NCBI GenBank assembly: GCA_965204295.1
Contig: OZ241973.1
Span: forward strand, 1,116,001-1,180,000
From: JAWKWH01 sp965204295
GTDB taxonomy: Bacteria; Pseudomonadota; Alphaproteobacteria; Rhizobiales; Rhizobiaceae
Direction of reading: 5' to 3'
DNA: 64,000 bases
Below are positions 1 to 9,036 of the stretch, piece after piece. A model generated the notes under the pieces. That model searched no databases and had not been told where the DNA came from. It worked only from the letters and a program-made list of their open reading frames with translations. The stretch's first letter is position 1, and each line of letters opens with the position of its first letter. The position numbers and the translations under genes were made by a program.

Positions 1-861
1 ATGACCAGTTTCAAGGCGGCGGTTGTTCAAATGCGATCCGGTGTCGACCCGGCGGCAAATATCGCCGTTCTGCGCGATTTGGTGCGAGACGCGGCGGAAC
101 GGGGCGCTCGCTATGTCCAGACCCCGGAAATGACCGGCGTCGTTCAAAAAGACCGTGTCGCTTTGGCGGCTGTACTGAAGAACGAAGACCGCGATGAGAT
201 CGCACAGGCGGCGTCCGAACTCGCGAGCCAATGCGGGATTTATCTTCATATCGGATCGACGGCGGTCAAGCCGCAGGGCGACCGCCTTGCAAATCGCGCC
301 TACCTTTTCGGCCCCGATGGCGCCGAAATCGCCCGTTACGACAAGATTCACATGTTCGACGTCGACCTGGACAATGGCGAAAGCTGGCGTGAATCGGCGG
401 CGTACCGTCCCGGCGAGCGATCGGTCGTTGCTAGAATTCCAATGGCGTCGGTAGGTCTTTCCATCTGCTATGACATCCGTTTTCCGGACATCTTCCGGGC
501 GCAGGCTGCGGCAGGCGGCGATGTTCTGACGGCTCCGGCGGCGTTTACGCGTCAAACCGGCGAAGTTCACTGGCATGTGCTTCAAAGATCCCGCGCCATT
601 GAAAACGGCGCATGGATGATCTCCGCTGCGCAGGGCGGCGTTCATGAGGATGGCCGGGAGACCTTCGGTCACTCGATAATCGTTGATCCATGGGGTCGTG
701 TCGTCGCGGAAACAGACCATGACCGACCCGGTGTTGCGATTGCGGAGATCGACACCGGACAATCGCGCGAAGCCCGCCGGAAGATACCGAACTTGAGCAA
801 TTCGAGAGATTTTGTGCTAGATATCACCGACGGTCGAACCGGGAACAGGAAAGCGTCGTGA
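1..861 (+). CDS. Nitrilase-superfamily amidase (Nit2/omega-amidase type)
   Basis: This 286-residue protein belongs to the carbon-nitrogen hydrolase family, which cleaves small amides through a Glu-Lys-Cys triad. The triad is visible as E43 (in TPEMTG), K115 (in RYDKIHMFD) and C156 (in SICYDIRFP). The length is normal for Nit1/Nit2-type enzymes, which repair deaminated glutathione or hydrolyse omega-amides of keto acids; the exact substrate cannot be read from sequence. The ATG is the first base of the window, so upstream signals are missing. Its stop overlaps the GTG of the next gene (GTGA), indicating co-translation with the DUF1178 protein, a pairing common in rhizobial genomes. Confidence 0.9.
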   Translation: MTSFKAAVVQMRSGVDPAANIAVLRDLVRDAAERGARYVQTPEMTGVVQKDRVALAAVLKNEDRDEIAQAASELASQCGIYLHIGSTAVKPQGDRLANRAYLFGPDGAEIARYDKIHMFDVDLDNGESWRESAAYRPGERSVVARIPMASVGLSICYDIRFPDIFRAQAAAGGDVLTAPAAFTRQTGEVHWHVLQRSRAIENGAWMISAAQGGVHEDGRETFGHSIIVDPWGRVVAETDHDRPGVAIAEIDTGQSREARRKIPNLSNSRDFVLDITDGRTGNRKAS

Positions 862-1286
862 TCAGTTTTACGCTTGTTTGCAGCAATGCCCATGAGTTTG
901 AGGGCTGGTTTTCGTCAAGCGGAGACTATGAATCGCAAAAGGAACGAGGCCTGGTGGAGTGCCCGCTGTGCGGCGATCAAAGTGTCAAAAAGGCTTTGAT
1001 GGCGCCCTCGGTATCGTCGGCACGCGGAGAGGAGAGCGCCGTTCCGGTCGCCATGAACGCCGAACAGACCAAAATGATGGCGCAAATCCGGGAACTCACG
1101 AACAAGATGCGCGAAGGCGCGGAAAACGTCGGAGAGAAGTTCGCCGAGGAAGCGCGCAAGATCCACTATGGCGAGACCGACGCGCGTGGAATTTACGGCA
1201 AGGCGACGCCGGTCGAAGCAAAGGGACTGGCGAATGAGGGCATCGAGTTCATTCCGCTTCCGACGCTACCTGAAGATCAAAACTGA
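858..1286 (+). CDS. DUF1178 family zinc-ribbon-like protein
   Basis: This 142-residue protein starts at a GTG that overlaps the upstream amidase stop. The N-terminus carries C8 with a nearby histidine and then a C35-x2-C38 pair (CPLCGD), which looks like a small metal-binding ribbon. A helical middle follows and a conserved-looking end with KIHYGETDARGIYG and a PLP segment (FIPLPTLPED). These features match DUF1178, a family of unknown function usually found beside the nitrilase-like gene. No enzymatic role can be assigned. A gap of about 150 bases without a gene follows before the convergent ubiG. Confidence 0.85.
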   Translation: MISFTLVCSNAHEFEGWFSSSGDYESQKERGLVECPLCGDQSVKKALMAPSVSSARGEESAVPVAMNAEQTKMMAQIRELTNKMREGAENVGEKFAEEARKIHYGETDARGIYGKATPVEAKGLANEGIEFIPLPTLPEDQN

Positions 1287-1435
1287 ATCCGTGGTCGAAA
1301 AGTGCGGCTGAATGCCGGTTTTTCGCGACGTGCGGCGGTTCATGCGGCGCGCAAACCGTGGGTTGCTTCATGCCGAACCGGATTGGCGATGAGGTTGCAC
1401 GGGCGACCGGCATTGCGCGCCATGCGCCGGGTGCG

Positions 1436-2188
1436 TCAATCTGATCGCAATTTCTCCGCCAGCAGTATGTAATTGACTTCCATATCCCGTGACCGCCGCC
1501 ATTCGTCGGCAATCGGGTTGTAGCTGACGCCGGTGCGATCGACGACTTTCATACCGGCTGCCGACAGAGGCCCCTCGATTTCATGAGGCCGGACCAGCCT
1601 GTCATATCGATGGGTGCCTTTTGGCAGCCAGCGCAGCACATACTCCGCACCGATGATCGCCAATCCGAGCGCTTTGAACGTCCTGTTGATCGTGGCGACA
1701 AACATCAGGCCGCCGGGCGTGACCATTTCGGAACATCTGGTCAGAAAGAGTTCCACGTCAGCAACATGCTCAACCACCTCCATGTTGAGAACGACATCGA
1801 AATTTTCGCCGTTTTCGGAGAGCAATTCGGCGGAAACAGCGCGATAATCGATGTCGATTCCCGATTCCGCGGCATGTAATCCGGCAATCCCGATATTGGT
1901 TTCGGATGGATCGGCGCCGACAACTGCAGCGCCCAGCCGGGCCATCGGTTCGCACAACAATCCGCCGCCACAGCCGATATCAAGGAACCGAAGGCCCCTG
2001 AACGGCATGGGCGCGTTGATGTCGCGCTCAAATTTCTTCGCGACGCGATCACGAATGTAGGAAAGTCGCACGGGATTGAATTTGTGCAGCGGCCGGAACT
2101 TGCCGCCCGGATCCCACCATTCTTGCGCCATGCGGGAAAACCGCTCGACTTCGACATCATCGATCGTGGTTCTTCTGGCGGCAGTCAT
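1436..2188 (-). CDS. ubiG: Ubiquinone biosynthesis O-methyltransferase UbiG
   Basis: This 250-residue class I SAM-dependent methyltransferase carries out the two O-methylation steps of ubiquinone biosynthesis. The N-terminal WWDPGGKFRPLHKFNPVR segment is characteristic of UbiG. The SAM-binding motif I is FLDIGCGGGLLCEP at about residues 69-81, followed by an acidic motif II (VVGADPS) and NMEVVEHV. Length and motif order match alphaproteobacterial UbiG (about 248-255 residues). It is transcribed divergently from lysC, with about 155 bases between the two starts that should hold both promoters. Confidence 0.93.
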   Translation of the reverse strand: MTAARRTTIDDVEVERFSRMAQEWWDPGGKFRPLHKFNPVRLSYIRDRVAKKFERDINAPMPFRGLRFLDIGCGGGLLCEPMARLGAAVVGADPSETNIGIAGLHAAESGIDIDYRAVSAELLSENGENFDVVLNMEVVEHVADVELFLTRCSEMVTPGGLMFVATINRTFKALGLAIIGAEYVLRWLPKGTHRYDRLVRPHEIEGPLSAAGMKVVDRTGVSYNPIADEWRRSRDMEVNYILLAEKLRSD

Positions 2189-2343
2189 CGGCGCACTCCG
2201 ATTGAGATCGAATTCAGTCTCACGGCGCGAAATGTCAAGCCTGGAGCGCCAAACCTTGCGAACCGGTCACCCATTGGCTATGGAGGGCGCGATTTTGCCC
2301 GGGTCTGTCCGGGTTGCCGTTATCGCAGGAAAGCCGGGCGAAC

Positions 2344-3618
2344 ATGGCGCGCATCGTGATGAAATTCGGCGGCACCTCGGTCGCCGATCTCGACCGCATC
2401 CGCAATGTGGCGCGCCATATCAAACGTGAGACGGAGGCCGGTCACGAAGTGGCGGCGATCGTTTCCGCGATGGCCGGCAAGACTAACGAACTGGTTGACT
2501 GGGTTCAAAACATGCCGCTCATCGCCGGCACCAATGCGCCCTTCTACGATGCGCGCGAATATGACGCCATTGTTTCTTCCGGTGAGCAGGTGACAAGCGG
2601 ATTGCTGGCGGTCGCACTACAGTCGATGGGGGTCGATGCACGGTCCTGGCAGGGTTGGCAAATCCCGGTTCGGACAGACAACGCCCATGCGGCGGCGCGG
2701 ATCACCGATATTGACGGGACCGAGTTGATCAAGCGTTTCGGCATGGGGCAGGTTGCCGTGGTGTCGGGTTTCCAGGGCCTGGGTCCGGACAACCGCGTCG
2801 CGACATTGGGGCGTGGTGGTTCGGATACAAGCGCCGTCGCCCTCGCCGCGGCGGTGAATGCCGGTCGTTGCGACATTTACACGGATGTGGATGGCGTCTA
2901 CACGACCGATCCGCGAATTGTTCCGGAAGCACGCCGGCTTGTTAAGATTTCATTTGAGGAAATGCTGGAAATGGCGTCGCTTGGCGCCAGGGTGCTACAA
3001 GTCAGATCGGTTGAACTGGCGATGGTCCACAATGTGAGGACATTCGTGCGTTCATCGTTCGCGGAACCGGACGCCCCCGGGATGGATGACATGGACAGTC
3101 CGCCCGGCACACTTATATGCGATGAGGATGAAATCGTGGAACAACAGGTTGTAACCGGTATCGCCTATGCGAAGGACGAGGCGCAGATTTCCCTGCGCAG
3201 AGTTGCTGACCGGCCGGGTGTTTCCGCGGCGATATTCGGTCCGCTGGCCGACGCGCATATCAACGTCGATATGATCGTCCAGAGCGTGTCGGAGGATGGT
3301 ACGAAAACGGATATGACATTCACCCTGCCGAGCGGCGATCTCGAAAAGGCGCTTGCGGTTCTGGAACCGGTCAAGGATGAGATCGGTTTTGATGTCGTTC
3401 AATCGGAAGCCGGCATGGTCAAGGTGTCCGTCATCGGAATCGGCATGCGCAGCCACGCCGGCGTCGCCGCCACTGCGTTCAAGGCGCTGGCCGAACGCAA
3501 CATAAATATCCGGGCAATTACGACCTCGGAGATCAAGATTTCCATATTGATCGACGGTCTGTACGCTGAATTGGCGGTGCGGACTTTGCATTCCACCTAC
3601 GGTCTCGATAAGCAATAG
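2344..3618 (+). CDS. lysC: Aspartate kinase
   Basis: Aspartate kinase catalyses the first step of the aspartate pathway (Lys, Thr, Met, diaminopimelate). The protein starts MARIVMKFGGTSV and shows the ATP-binding GRGGSDTSAVALAAA segment followed by DVDGVYTTDPR. Two ACT-type regulatory domains fill the C-terminal third (one near PGVSAAIFGPL, the next near VIGIGMRSHAGVA), so feedback control by amino acids is expected. The reading frame stays open to 2314, but the ATG at 2344 immediately precedes the conserved kinase start and gives the usual 424 residues. Confidence 0.94.
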   Translation: MARIVMKFGGTSVADLDRIRNVARHIKRETEAGHEVAAIVSAMAGKTNELVDWVQNMPLIAGTNAPFYDAREYDAIVSSGEQVTSGLLAVALQSMGVDARSWQGWQIPVRTDNAHAAARITDIDGTELIKRFGMGQVAVVSGFQGLGPDNRVATLGRGGSDTSAVALAAAVNAGRCDIYTDVDGVYTTDPRIVPEARRLVKISFEEMLEMASLGARVLQVRSVELAMVHNVRTFVRSSFAEPDAPGMDDMDSPPGTLICDEDEIVEQQVVTGIAYAKDEAQISLRRVADRPGVSAAIFGPLADAHINVDMIVQSVSEDGTKTDMTFTLPSGDLEKALAVLEPVKDEIGFDVVQSEAGMVKVSVIGIGMRSHAGVAATAFKALAERNINIRAITTSEIKISILIDGLYAELAVRTLHSTYGLDKQ

Positions 3619-3688
3619 CTCATCGACATCGCGGCATCTGACGCGCCGGAATATCGGTGCGCGGCGACGCCGTTGGAGAAGCTAGGTT

Positions 3689-5959
3689 ATGCCACATCAG
3701 GCAGGCGGCCCCCGCGTTCTGTTGAAACGGTTGCGGGAATTGATGGCGGAAGCGCTTGATCCGCAGGCCCGCCTTGACAGCATCGTACACGAGATCGCCG
3801 GCAACATGGTCGCCGAGGTGTGCTCGTTGTATGTATTGCGCGCGGATTCGGCGCTCGAACTTTACGCGACCGAAGGCCTCAACCCGGATGCGGTGCATCA
3901 TGCGCAGCTTCGCATCGGTCAGGGTCTTGTCGGCACGATTGCCGCGAGCGCCCGTCCCCTGAACTTGCCGGATGCCCAGAACCATCCGGCGTTTGAATAT
4001 CTGCCCGAGACCGGCGAGGAAATATACCACTCCTTCCTTGGCGTGCCGCTGCTGCGCGCCGGGCGCACGCTGGGTGTCATCGTTGTGCAGAACCGGGCGC
4101 GCAAGACCTACAGCGACGACGAACTGGAGGCTCTCGAAACAACCGCGATGGTGGTCTCCGAACTGATCGCCACCGGCGAATTGGCCCGCCTGAGCAGACC
4201 CGGCCTAGAACTGGATCTGACCAGACCGATTACGATTTCCGGTACGGCATTCAGTGAAGGCGTCGGCCTCGGCCATGTCGTTCTGCACGAACCGCGCATT
4301 GTCGTCACAAATCTCTTCAATGAGGATTCGGATACCGAACTGGAGCGCCTTGAAGAGGCGATAAGGTCCCTGCGGCTCTCGATCGACGACATGCTGTCGC
4401 GGGGCGACGTCGCATTCGAGGGCGAACACCGCGCCGTATTGGAAGCGTACCGGATGTTCGCTCATGACCGTGGCTGGGTCCGCCGGTTGGAGGAAGCGAT
4501 CCGCAACGGTCTGACGGCGGAGGCGGCCGTCGAGAAGGTCCAGAGCGATACCCGTGCGAGGATGGCGCACGTCACCGACCCGTATCTGCGCGAACGGCTC
4601 AATGATTTCGACGATCTGGCCAACCGGTTGCTGCGCCAACTGATGGGAAAGAGCCCGGAAATCCTGAGCGCGGAATTGCCAAAGGACGCAATACCGGTCG
4701 CCCGTTCCATGGGCGCGGCGGAACTGCTCGACTATCCGCGCGGCAAGCTGCGCGGATTGGTGCTTGAGGGCAGTGCGGCGACCAGCCACGTCGTGATCGT
4801 GGCCCGCGCACTTGGTCTGCCGGTGGCCGGCCAGATGAAAGGCGCCGTTTCCGTGTCCGAGGACGGTGACGCGATCATCATCGATGGCGACGAGGGAAAG
4901 GTCTGCCTCAGGCCCCCGACCGACATTCAGACCGCCTATGCCGAAAAGGTTCGGTTCCGGGCCAGGAAGCAGGCGCTTTACCGGGAACTGCGTGACAAGC
5001 CGTCCGTTTCCAAAGACGGCGTCAATGTCGAACTGAACATGAATGCCGGACTGGCCGTGGACCTTCCGCAATTGTTCGAATCGGGTGCGGCCGGAATCGG
5101 GCTTTTCAGAACCGAACTGCAATTCATGGTCGCCGCAACCTTTCCCAGGGCCGAAGCGCAGGAGAAATTCTATCGCGAAATTCTCGATGCCGCGCGCGGC
5201 AGACCCGTTACGTTCCGTACGCTCGATATTGGTGGTGACAAGGTCCTTCCCTATTTCTCCAATGATCTCCATGAAGAGAATCCGGCGCTTGGCTGGCGGG
5301 CCATCCGGTTGACGCTGGATCGTCCCGGATTGCTGCGCACGCAGATCAGGGCATTGCTGAAGGCCGCCGGCGGACGTGAATTGAAGCTCATGCTGCCGAT
5401 GGTGACCGAGATAGACGAAATTCGCCAGGCGCGCGGTCTGATCGATCGGGAAGTCAGGCATTTATCCAGGTTTGCACATTTGCTGCCGACCAGCCTGAAG
5501 CTGGGCGCCATGATCGAAGTTCCGATCCTGTTGTGGCAGTTGGATGAATTGATTCGGGCAGTTGATTTCGTGTCGGTCGGGTCGAACGACCTGTTCCAGT
5601 TCATGACCGCGACGGATCGTGGCAATGCACGGCTTGCAGGGCGGTTCAAACCGCTTTCCGTTCCGTTCCTGACAATGCTGAAGCAAATCGTCGACGCAGG
5701 TGAAGCGGCTCACACTCCGGTTACGTTGTGCGGAGAACTTGCCGGCGGGTCACTATCGGCAATGGCGTTGATCGGGCTCGGCTACCGGTCAATATCGATG
5801 GCGCCCGCGGCAATCGGTCCCATCAAGGCGATGCTCGCCGAATTGCCGGTCGGCGAACTGCGAACGGTCGTGAACGAAATGCTCGGCAAGCAGGACTCCC
5901 GGCAGGATGTAGCCGAGATTCTCGGCGAGTTTGCCGGCAAGCACAATATCCCACTATGA
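3689..5959 (+). CDS. ptsP: PEP-protein phosphotransferase PtsP (nitrogen PTS enzyme I)
   Basis: This 756-residue protein is EI-Ntr, first component of the nitrogen-related phosphotransferase relay, which passes phosphate from phosphoenolpyruvate to NPr. An N-terminal GAF domain (about residues 25-165) is followed by the HPr-binding helical region and the phosphohistidine domain with H367 in ATSHVVIVARALG. The TIM-barrel PEP-binding domain shows TLDIGGDKVLPYF, GSNDLFQFMTATDR and the catalytic C681 in TLCGELAGG. The order lysC-ptsP-prfA-prmC is a familiar rhizobial arrangement. All active-site residues appear intact. Confidence 0.94.
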   Translation: MPHQAGGPRVLLKRLRELMAEALDPQARLDSIVHEIAGNMVAEVCSLYVLRADSALELYATEGLNPDAVHHAQLRIGQGLVGTIAASARPLNLPDAQNHPAFEYLPETGEEIYHSFLGVPLLRAGRTLGVIVVQNRARKTYSDDELEALETTAMVVSELIATGELARLSRPGLELDLTRPITISGTAFSEGVGLGHVVLHEPRIVVTNLFNEDSDTELERLEEAIRSLRLSIDDMLSRGDVAFEGEHRAVLEAYRMFAHDRGWVRRLEEAIRNGLTAEAAVEKVQSDTRARMAHVTDPYLRERLNDFDDLANRLLRQLMGKSPEILSAELPKDAIPVARSMGAAELLDYPRGKLRGLVLEGSAATSHVVIVARALGLPVAGQMKGAVSVSEDGDAIIIDGDEGKVCLRPPTDIQTAYAEKVRFRARKQALYRELRDKPSVSKDGVNVELNMNAGLAVDLPQLFESGAAGIGLFRTELQFMVAATFPRAEAQEKFYREILDAARGRPVTFRTLDIGGDKVLPYFSNDLHEENPALGWRAIRLTLDRPGLLRTQIRALLKAAGGRELKLMLPMVTEIDEIRQARGLIDREVRHLSRFAHLLPTSLKLGAMIEVPILLWQLDELIRAVDFVSVGSNDLFQFMTATDRGNARLAGRFKPLSVPFLTMLKQIVDAGEAAHTPVTLCGELAGGSLSAMALIGLGYRSISMAPAAIGPIKAMLAELPVGELRTVVNEMLGKQDSRQDVAEILGEFAGKHNIPL

Positions 5960-5969
5960 GGCCCGATTG

Positions 5970-7049
5970 ATGGTCGACCTGCCGCAAGACAGGCTTGATG
6001 CCGTACTGAAACGCTTCGACATGCTGGAAGCGCAAATGGCCGAGGGACCGCATTCGGAAACCTATGTAAAACTCGCATCGGAGTATTCCGAAATCCAGGA
6101 ACTGGCCGCGAAAATCAGGGAATTGAACGGCATCAAATCGGAGCGCTCCGATTTGCAGTCCTTGCTCGACGATCCGGAAACCGACGCGGAGATGCGTGAA
6201 CTCGCGGAGGCTGAACTGTCTGCCGTGAGCAAAAAGACTGACGGTCTGGAAAGCGAAATCCAGATACTGATGCTACCGAAGGATGCCGACGACGACAGAA
6301 GCGCCATCCTGGAGATACGGGCCGGCACAGGAGGTGATGAAGCGGCCCTGTTCGCGGGCGATCTGTTCCGGATGTATGAACGTTATGCTTCCGCGCGCGG
6401 ATGGAAGGTGGAAATCGTGTCCGTGAGCGAAGGAGAGGTGGGCGGATTTAAGGAGATTGTCGCGTCCGTAACCGGTAAAGGTGTGTTCGCTCGGCTCAAG
6501 TTCGAATCCGGCGTGCACCGCGTTCAGCGTGTGCCGGAAACGGAGGCCGGCGGACGGATCCATACATCCGCTGCGACGGTCGCGGTCCTGCCGGAAGCGG
6601 AAGAGGTCGATATCGGCATCCGGGCCGAAGACATCCGGATTGATACGATGCGCGCATCGGGGGCGGGCGGGCAGCATGTGAACACCACCGACTCGGCGGT
6701 GCGGGTCACGCATTTGCCTACCGGAATCGTTGTTGTCCAGGCCGAGAAGTCGCAGCACCAGAACCGGGCGCGGGCGATGCGGATATTGCGTGCTCGCCTC
6801 TATGACCGGGAGCGTTCCAGGGCGAACGACGAACGTTCGGAAGCGCGTAAACTGCAAGTGGGGTCGGGGGACCGGTCCGAGAGAATCCGAACATATAATT
6901 TTCCGCAAGGCCGTGTGACCGACCACCGCATGAATCTGACGCTCTACAAACTCGACAAGGTGATGGAGGGTGACCTTGATGAAGTCATAGATGCGCTGAT
7001 TTCCGATCATCGGTCGGCCCTGCTGGCCGAAATGAGCAATGACGGTTGA
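5970..7049 (+). CDS. prfA: Peptide chain release factor 1
   Basis: Release factor 1 reads UAA and UAG and triggers peptidyl-tRNA hydrolysis. The 360-residue product contains the stop-codon recognition tripeptide P-E-T at residues 189-191 (RVPETEAGG) and the catalytic GGQ at 233-235 (GAGGQHVNTT). The RF1-type PxT, as opposed to the SPF of RF2, identifies it as PrfA. The frame is open from 5931, but the ATG at 5970 starts the protein at its usual N-terminus (MVDLPQDRLDAVLKRF). It overlaps prmC by 11 bases, which matches the function because PrmC methylates the GGQ glutamine. Confidence 0.95.
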   Translation: MVDLPQDRLDAVLKRFDMLEAQMAEGPHSETYVKLASEYSEIQELAAKIRELNGIKSERSDLQSLLDDPETDAEMRELAEAELSAVSKKTDGLESEIQILMLPKDADDDRSAILEIRAGTGGDEAALFAGDLFRMYERYASARGWKVEIVSVSEGEVGGFKEIVASVTGKGVFARLKFESGVHRVQRVPETEAGGRIHTSAATVAVLPEAEEVDIGIRAEDIRIDTMRASGAGGQHVNTTDSAVRVTHLPTGIVVVQAEKSQHQNRARAMRILRARLYDRERSRANDERSEARKLQVGSGDRSERIRTYNFPQGRVTDHRMNLTLYKLDKVMEGDLDEVIDALISDHRSALLAEMSNDG

Positions 7050-7914
7050 TCCGGGATTCTCGGTCGGGCTGCGTTCACTTCTGATCGAATCGCGAACGCG
7101 CCTCGCGAGCGCCGGTATTAAAGATCCGATGCGCGATGTCAGGCTGTTGGCCACGGAGGCGACAGGTTTGGCGGCGATTGATCTGATGACGGGAACGGGT
7201 CGCAAAGTCTCCGACGATGACGCGCGACGGTTGCGGTCGATAATCGAACGGCGCACACACGGAGAGCCGGTTCATCGAATACTGGGATATCGGGAGTTTT
7301 TCGGTCTGCGCCTGTCACTGACCGAATCAACTCTTGAACCAAGACCCGATACCGAAACACTGGTGGAACTGGTTCTGCCACGGGCGCGCGATTTCGTCGA
7401 TTCGACCGGTGCTTGCGACATCCTGGATTTGGGAACCGGCACCGGGGCTGTCGCGCTGGCCGTACTGAATCAGGTCGCGGATTGTTCGGCGGTCGGAACC
7501 GATATCTCCGCGGGCGCGCTTGGCGCGGCGGCAAAAAACGCGCGGGCGCACGGGCTTGAGGGCCGGTTTGAAACGATCCGGTCAAACTGGTTTGAGAATG
7601 TGAACGGCCGATTTCATTTAATTGTCGCGAATCCGCCCTATATTGCCACCGACGAGATCGAATTGCTCGAAATCGAGGTGCGTTGTCATGATCCTGTCAT
7701 CGCGCTTGATGGTGGTAGTGATGGGTTGGAAGCATATCGCCGGATCGCCCGGAAATCCCGCGAGTTTCTTCATCCCGGCGGATTCGTTGCCGTGGAAACC
7801 GGGTTTGACCGGCGCGAAAGCGTGAGCGCACTGTTCCGCGCCGTCGGTTTTGTGGAATCCGGCAATGCGGTCGACCTGGCCGGCAGAGACAGGGCGCTGC
7901 TTTTTGCCGGTTGA
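7039..7914 (+). CDS. prmC: Release factor glutamine methyltransferase PrmC
   Basis: PrmC N5-methylates the glutamine of the GGQ motif in release factors. The 291-residue protein has an N-terminal helical domain, a SAM-binding motif (DILDLGTGTGAVAL, about residues 127-140) and the diagnostic NPPY at 198-201 (IVANPPYIA) that holds the substrate glutamine. Its ATG lies inside the 3' end of prfA, giving an 11-base overlap and probable translational coupling. Confidence 0.94.
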   Translation: MTVDPGFSVGLRSLLIESRTRLASAGIKDPMRDVRLLATEATGLAAIDLMTGTGRKVSDDDARRLRSIIERRTHGEPVHRILGYREFFGLRLSLTESTLEPRPDTETLVELVLPRARDFVDSTGACDILDLGTGTGAVALAVLNQVADCSAVGTDISAGALGAAAKNARAHGLEGRFETIRSNWFENVNGRFHLIVANPPYIATDEIELLEIEVRCHDPVIALDGGSDGLEAYRRIARKSREFLHPGGFVAVETGFDRRESVSALFRAVGFVESGNAVDLAGRDRALLFAG

Positions 7915-8221
7915 GGTTCGATTATGGGCTTTGTGAAAAAATGCTTGGCAATTGATGCGATAGCGGCTAGGTTCCGGCCACCGGATAGGAAGAACTGGGC
8001 AGTACGGTTATCAATTCGGTTCCCGTAATTGCAATCTGCCCTTGAGCGTGGATGGTCACGCGTGGAGCGTTCCTTGCAGGGCACAAGAAACCGGAAACAG
8101 GACGGTAGTTTGTGACAGTTCGCCTGAGGCGGGTTGGACACTTCTGAAACGTAGAGTGTACGGCTCCATGGGAGCCTGCCGACCGGTCGCGTTATTAGCA
8201 TTTCGAAACGATGGATATCGA
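7915..8221. other. Gene-free stretch upstream of the DUF4167 gene
   Basis: About 300 bases between the prmC stop and the ATG of the DUF4167 protein. Open frames here do not resemble proteins and are not conserved-looking. The interval presumably contains the promoter and untranslated leader of the DUF4167 gene. I see no convincing terminator hairpin or small gene. Confidence 0.6.
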
Positions 8222-8819
8222 ATGAGGCCAAATCAGCAAAATCGTCGTATGCGGGGCAGAGGCAACCGCAAAGGTCCCAATACGTTGACCCGCAGCTACG
8301 AAAGCAATGGTCCGGATGTGAAAATACGCGGTTCGGCCCAACAGATCGCCGAAAAATACACCACTCTCGCACGAGACGCGCAGGCATCGGGCGATCACGT
8401 GATGGCGGAAAACTACCTCCAGCACGCTGAACATTACAATCGAATCATCGCAGCGGCTCAGGCCCAGCAGCAGGCATTGCGTGAAAGCCGCGAAGAGCAG
8501 GAAGAAAGCGGCAATCAGGGGCGGAACACGCCGGAGACGGCCGGACCTCAAGCTGCGGCCTCCGTAGGCGAGGAAGGATCAGGCCCGCAGCCGGTGATCA
8601 ACGGAACACCGGCGGAGGTTACGCTGGAAGAACAGGTAATCACTGACAGCGATGGCGCCACAGCGGACAAACCGGTCGCAAAAGCGCCGCGCCCGACGGC
8701 CGCGCAGGGACGAATCCAAACCGGCGGATGCGGCTGAATCCGCTCCTGTGGAGACTTCCGAAAAACCGGAAGAAACCGCTTCCGACGATGAAACGACGCT
8801 GGCGGCGGCCAGCAGCTGA
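8222..8819 (+). CDS. DUF4167 family protein with apparent frameshift near the C-terminus
   Basis: The N-terminus (MRPNQQNRRMRGRGNRKG, then NGPDVKIRG and DHVMAENYLQHAEHY) is the DUF4167 signature of alphaproteobacteria, a probable nucleic-acid-associated protein with a basic start and long acidic, low-complexity tail. Read as given, the frame stops at 8737 after a tail unlike the family (RIQTGGCG). Skipping one A of the AAAA run at 8680-8683 moves into a frame that reads KRRARRPRRDESKPADAAES and runs to a stop at 8817-8819, giving 198 residues with a typical basic patch and acidic end. This is therefore a single-base insertion, either real or a sequencing error. The frame is open upstream to 8042, but family similarity begins at 8222. 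Confidence 0.8.
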
Positions 8820-8907
8820 CATCTCCACCGCCCGATGAAGCAGGCCGTGCCGGTCAGGCATGGCCGGGACCGCTGGATTTGCGATCATCGAAATTGGGCG
8901 AGTCGAA

Positions 8908-8936
8908 CTTGCAAACGCAAGAATCTATTCCCATAT
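8908..8936 (+). promoter_or_regulatory. Candidate sigma-32 heat-shock promoter of clpB
   Basis: CTTGCA at 8908-8913 and CCCATAT at 8930-8936 are separated by 16 bases. They resemble the sigma-32 consensus (CTTGAAA, then CCCCATnT at 13-17 bases). The element lies about 100 bases before the clpB ATG, where a heat-shock promoter is expected. Confidence 0.5.
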
Positions 8937-9036
8937 CCACCCATGATCGGGGCTTGCTTCCAAGCGGAGGAGCCCGTCACGTGCAAACCGACCCTGTGCC
9001 TTCAACAGGGCAGGTGAAAAAGCGGAGACATGATCC

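Noticed and set aside
4205..5461. 418-residue open frame on the minus strand across ptsP
   Set aside because: It lies wholly antisense to ptsP, has no recognisable domain and is an expected by-product of GC-rich coding sequence.
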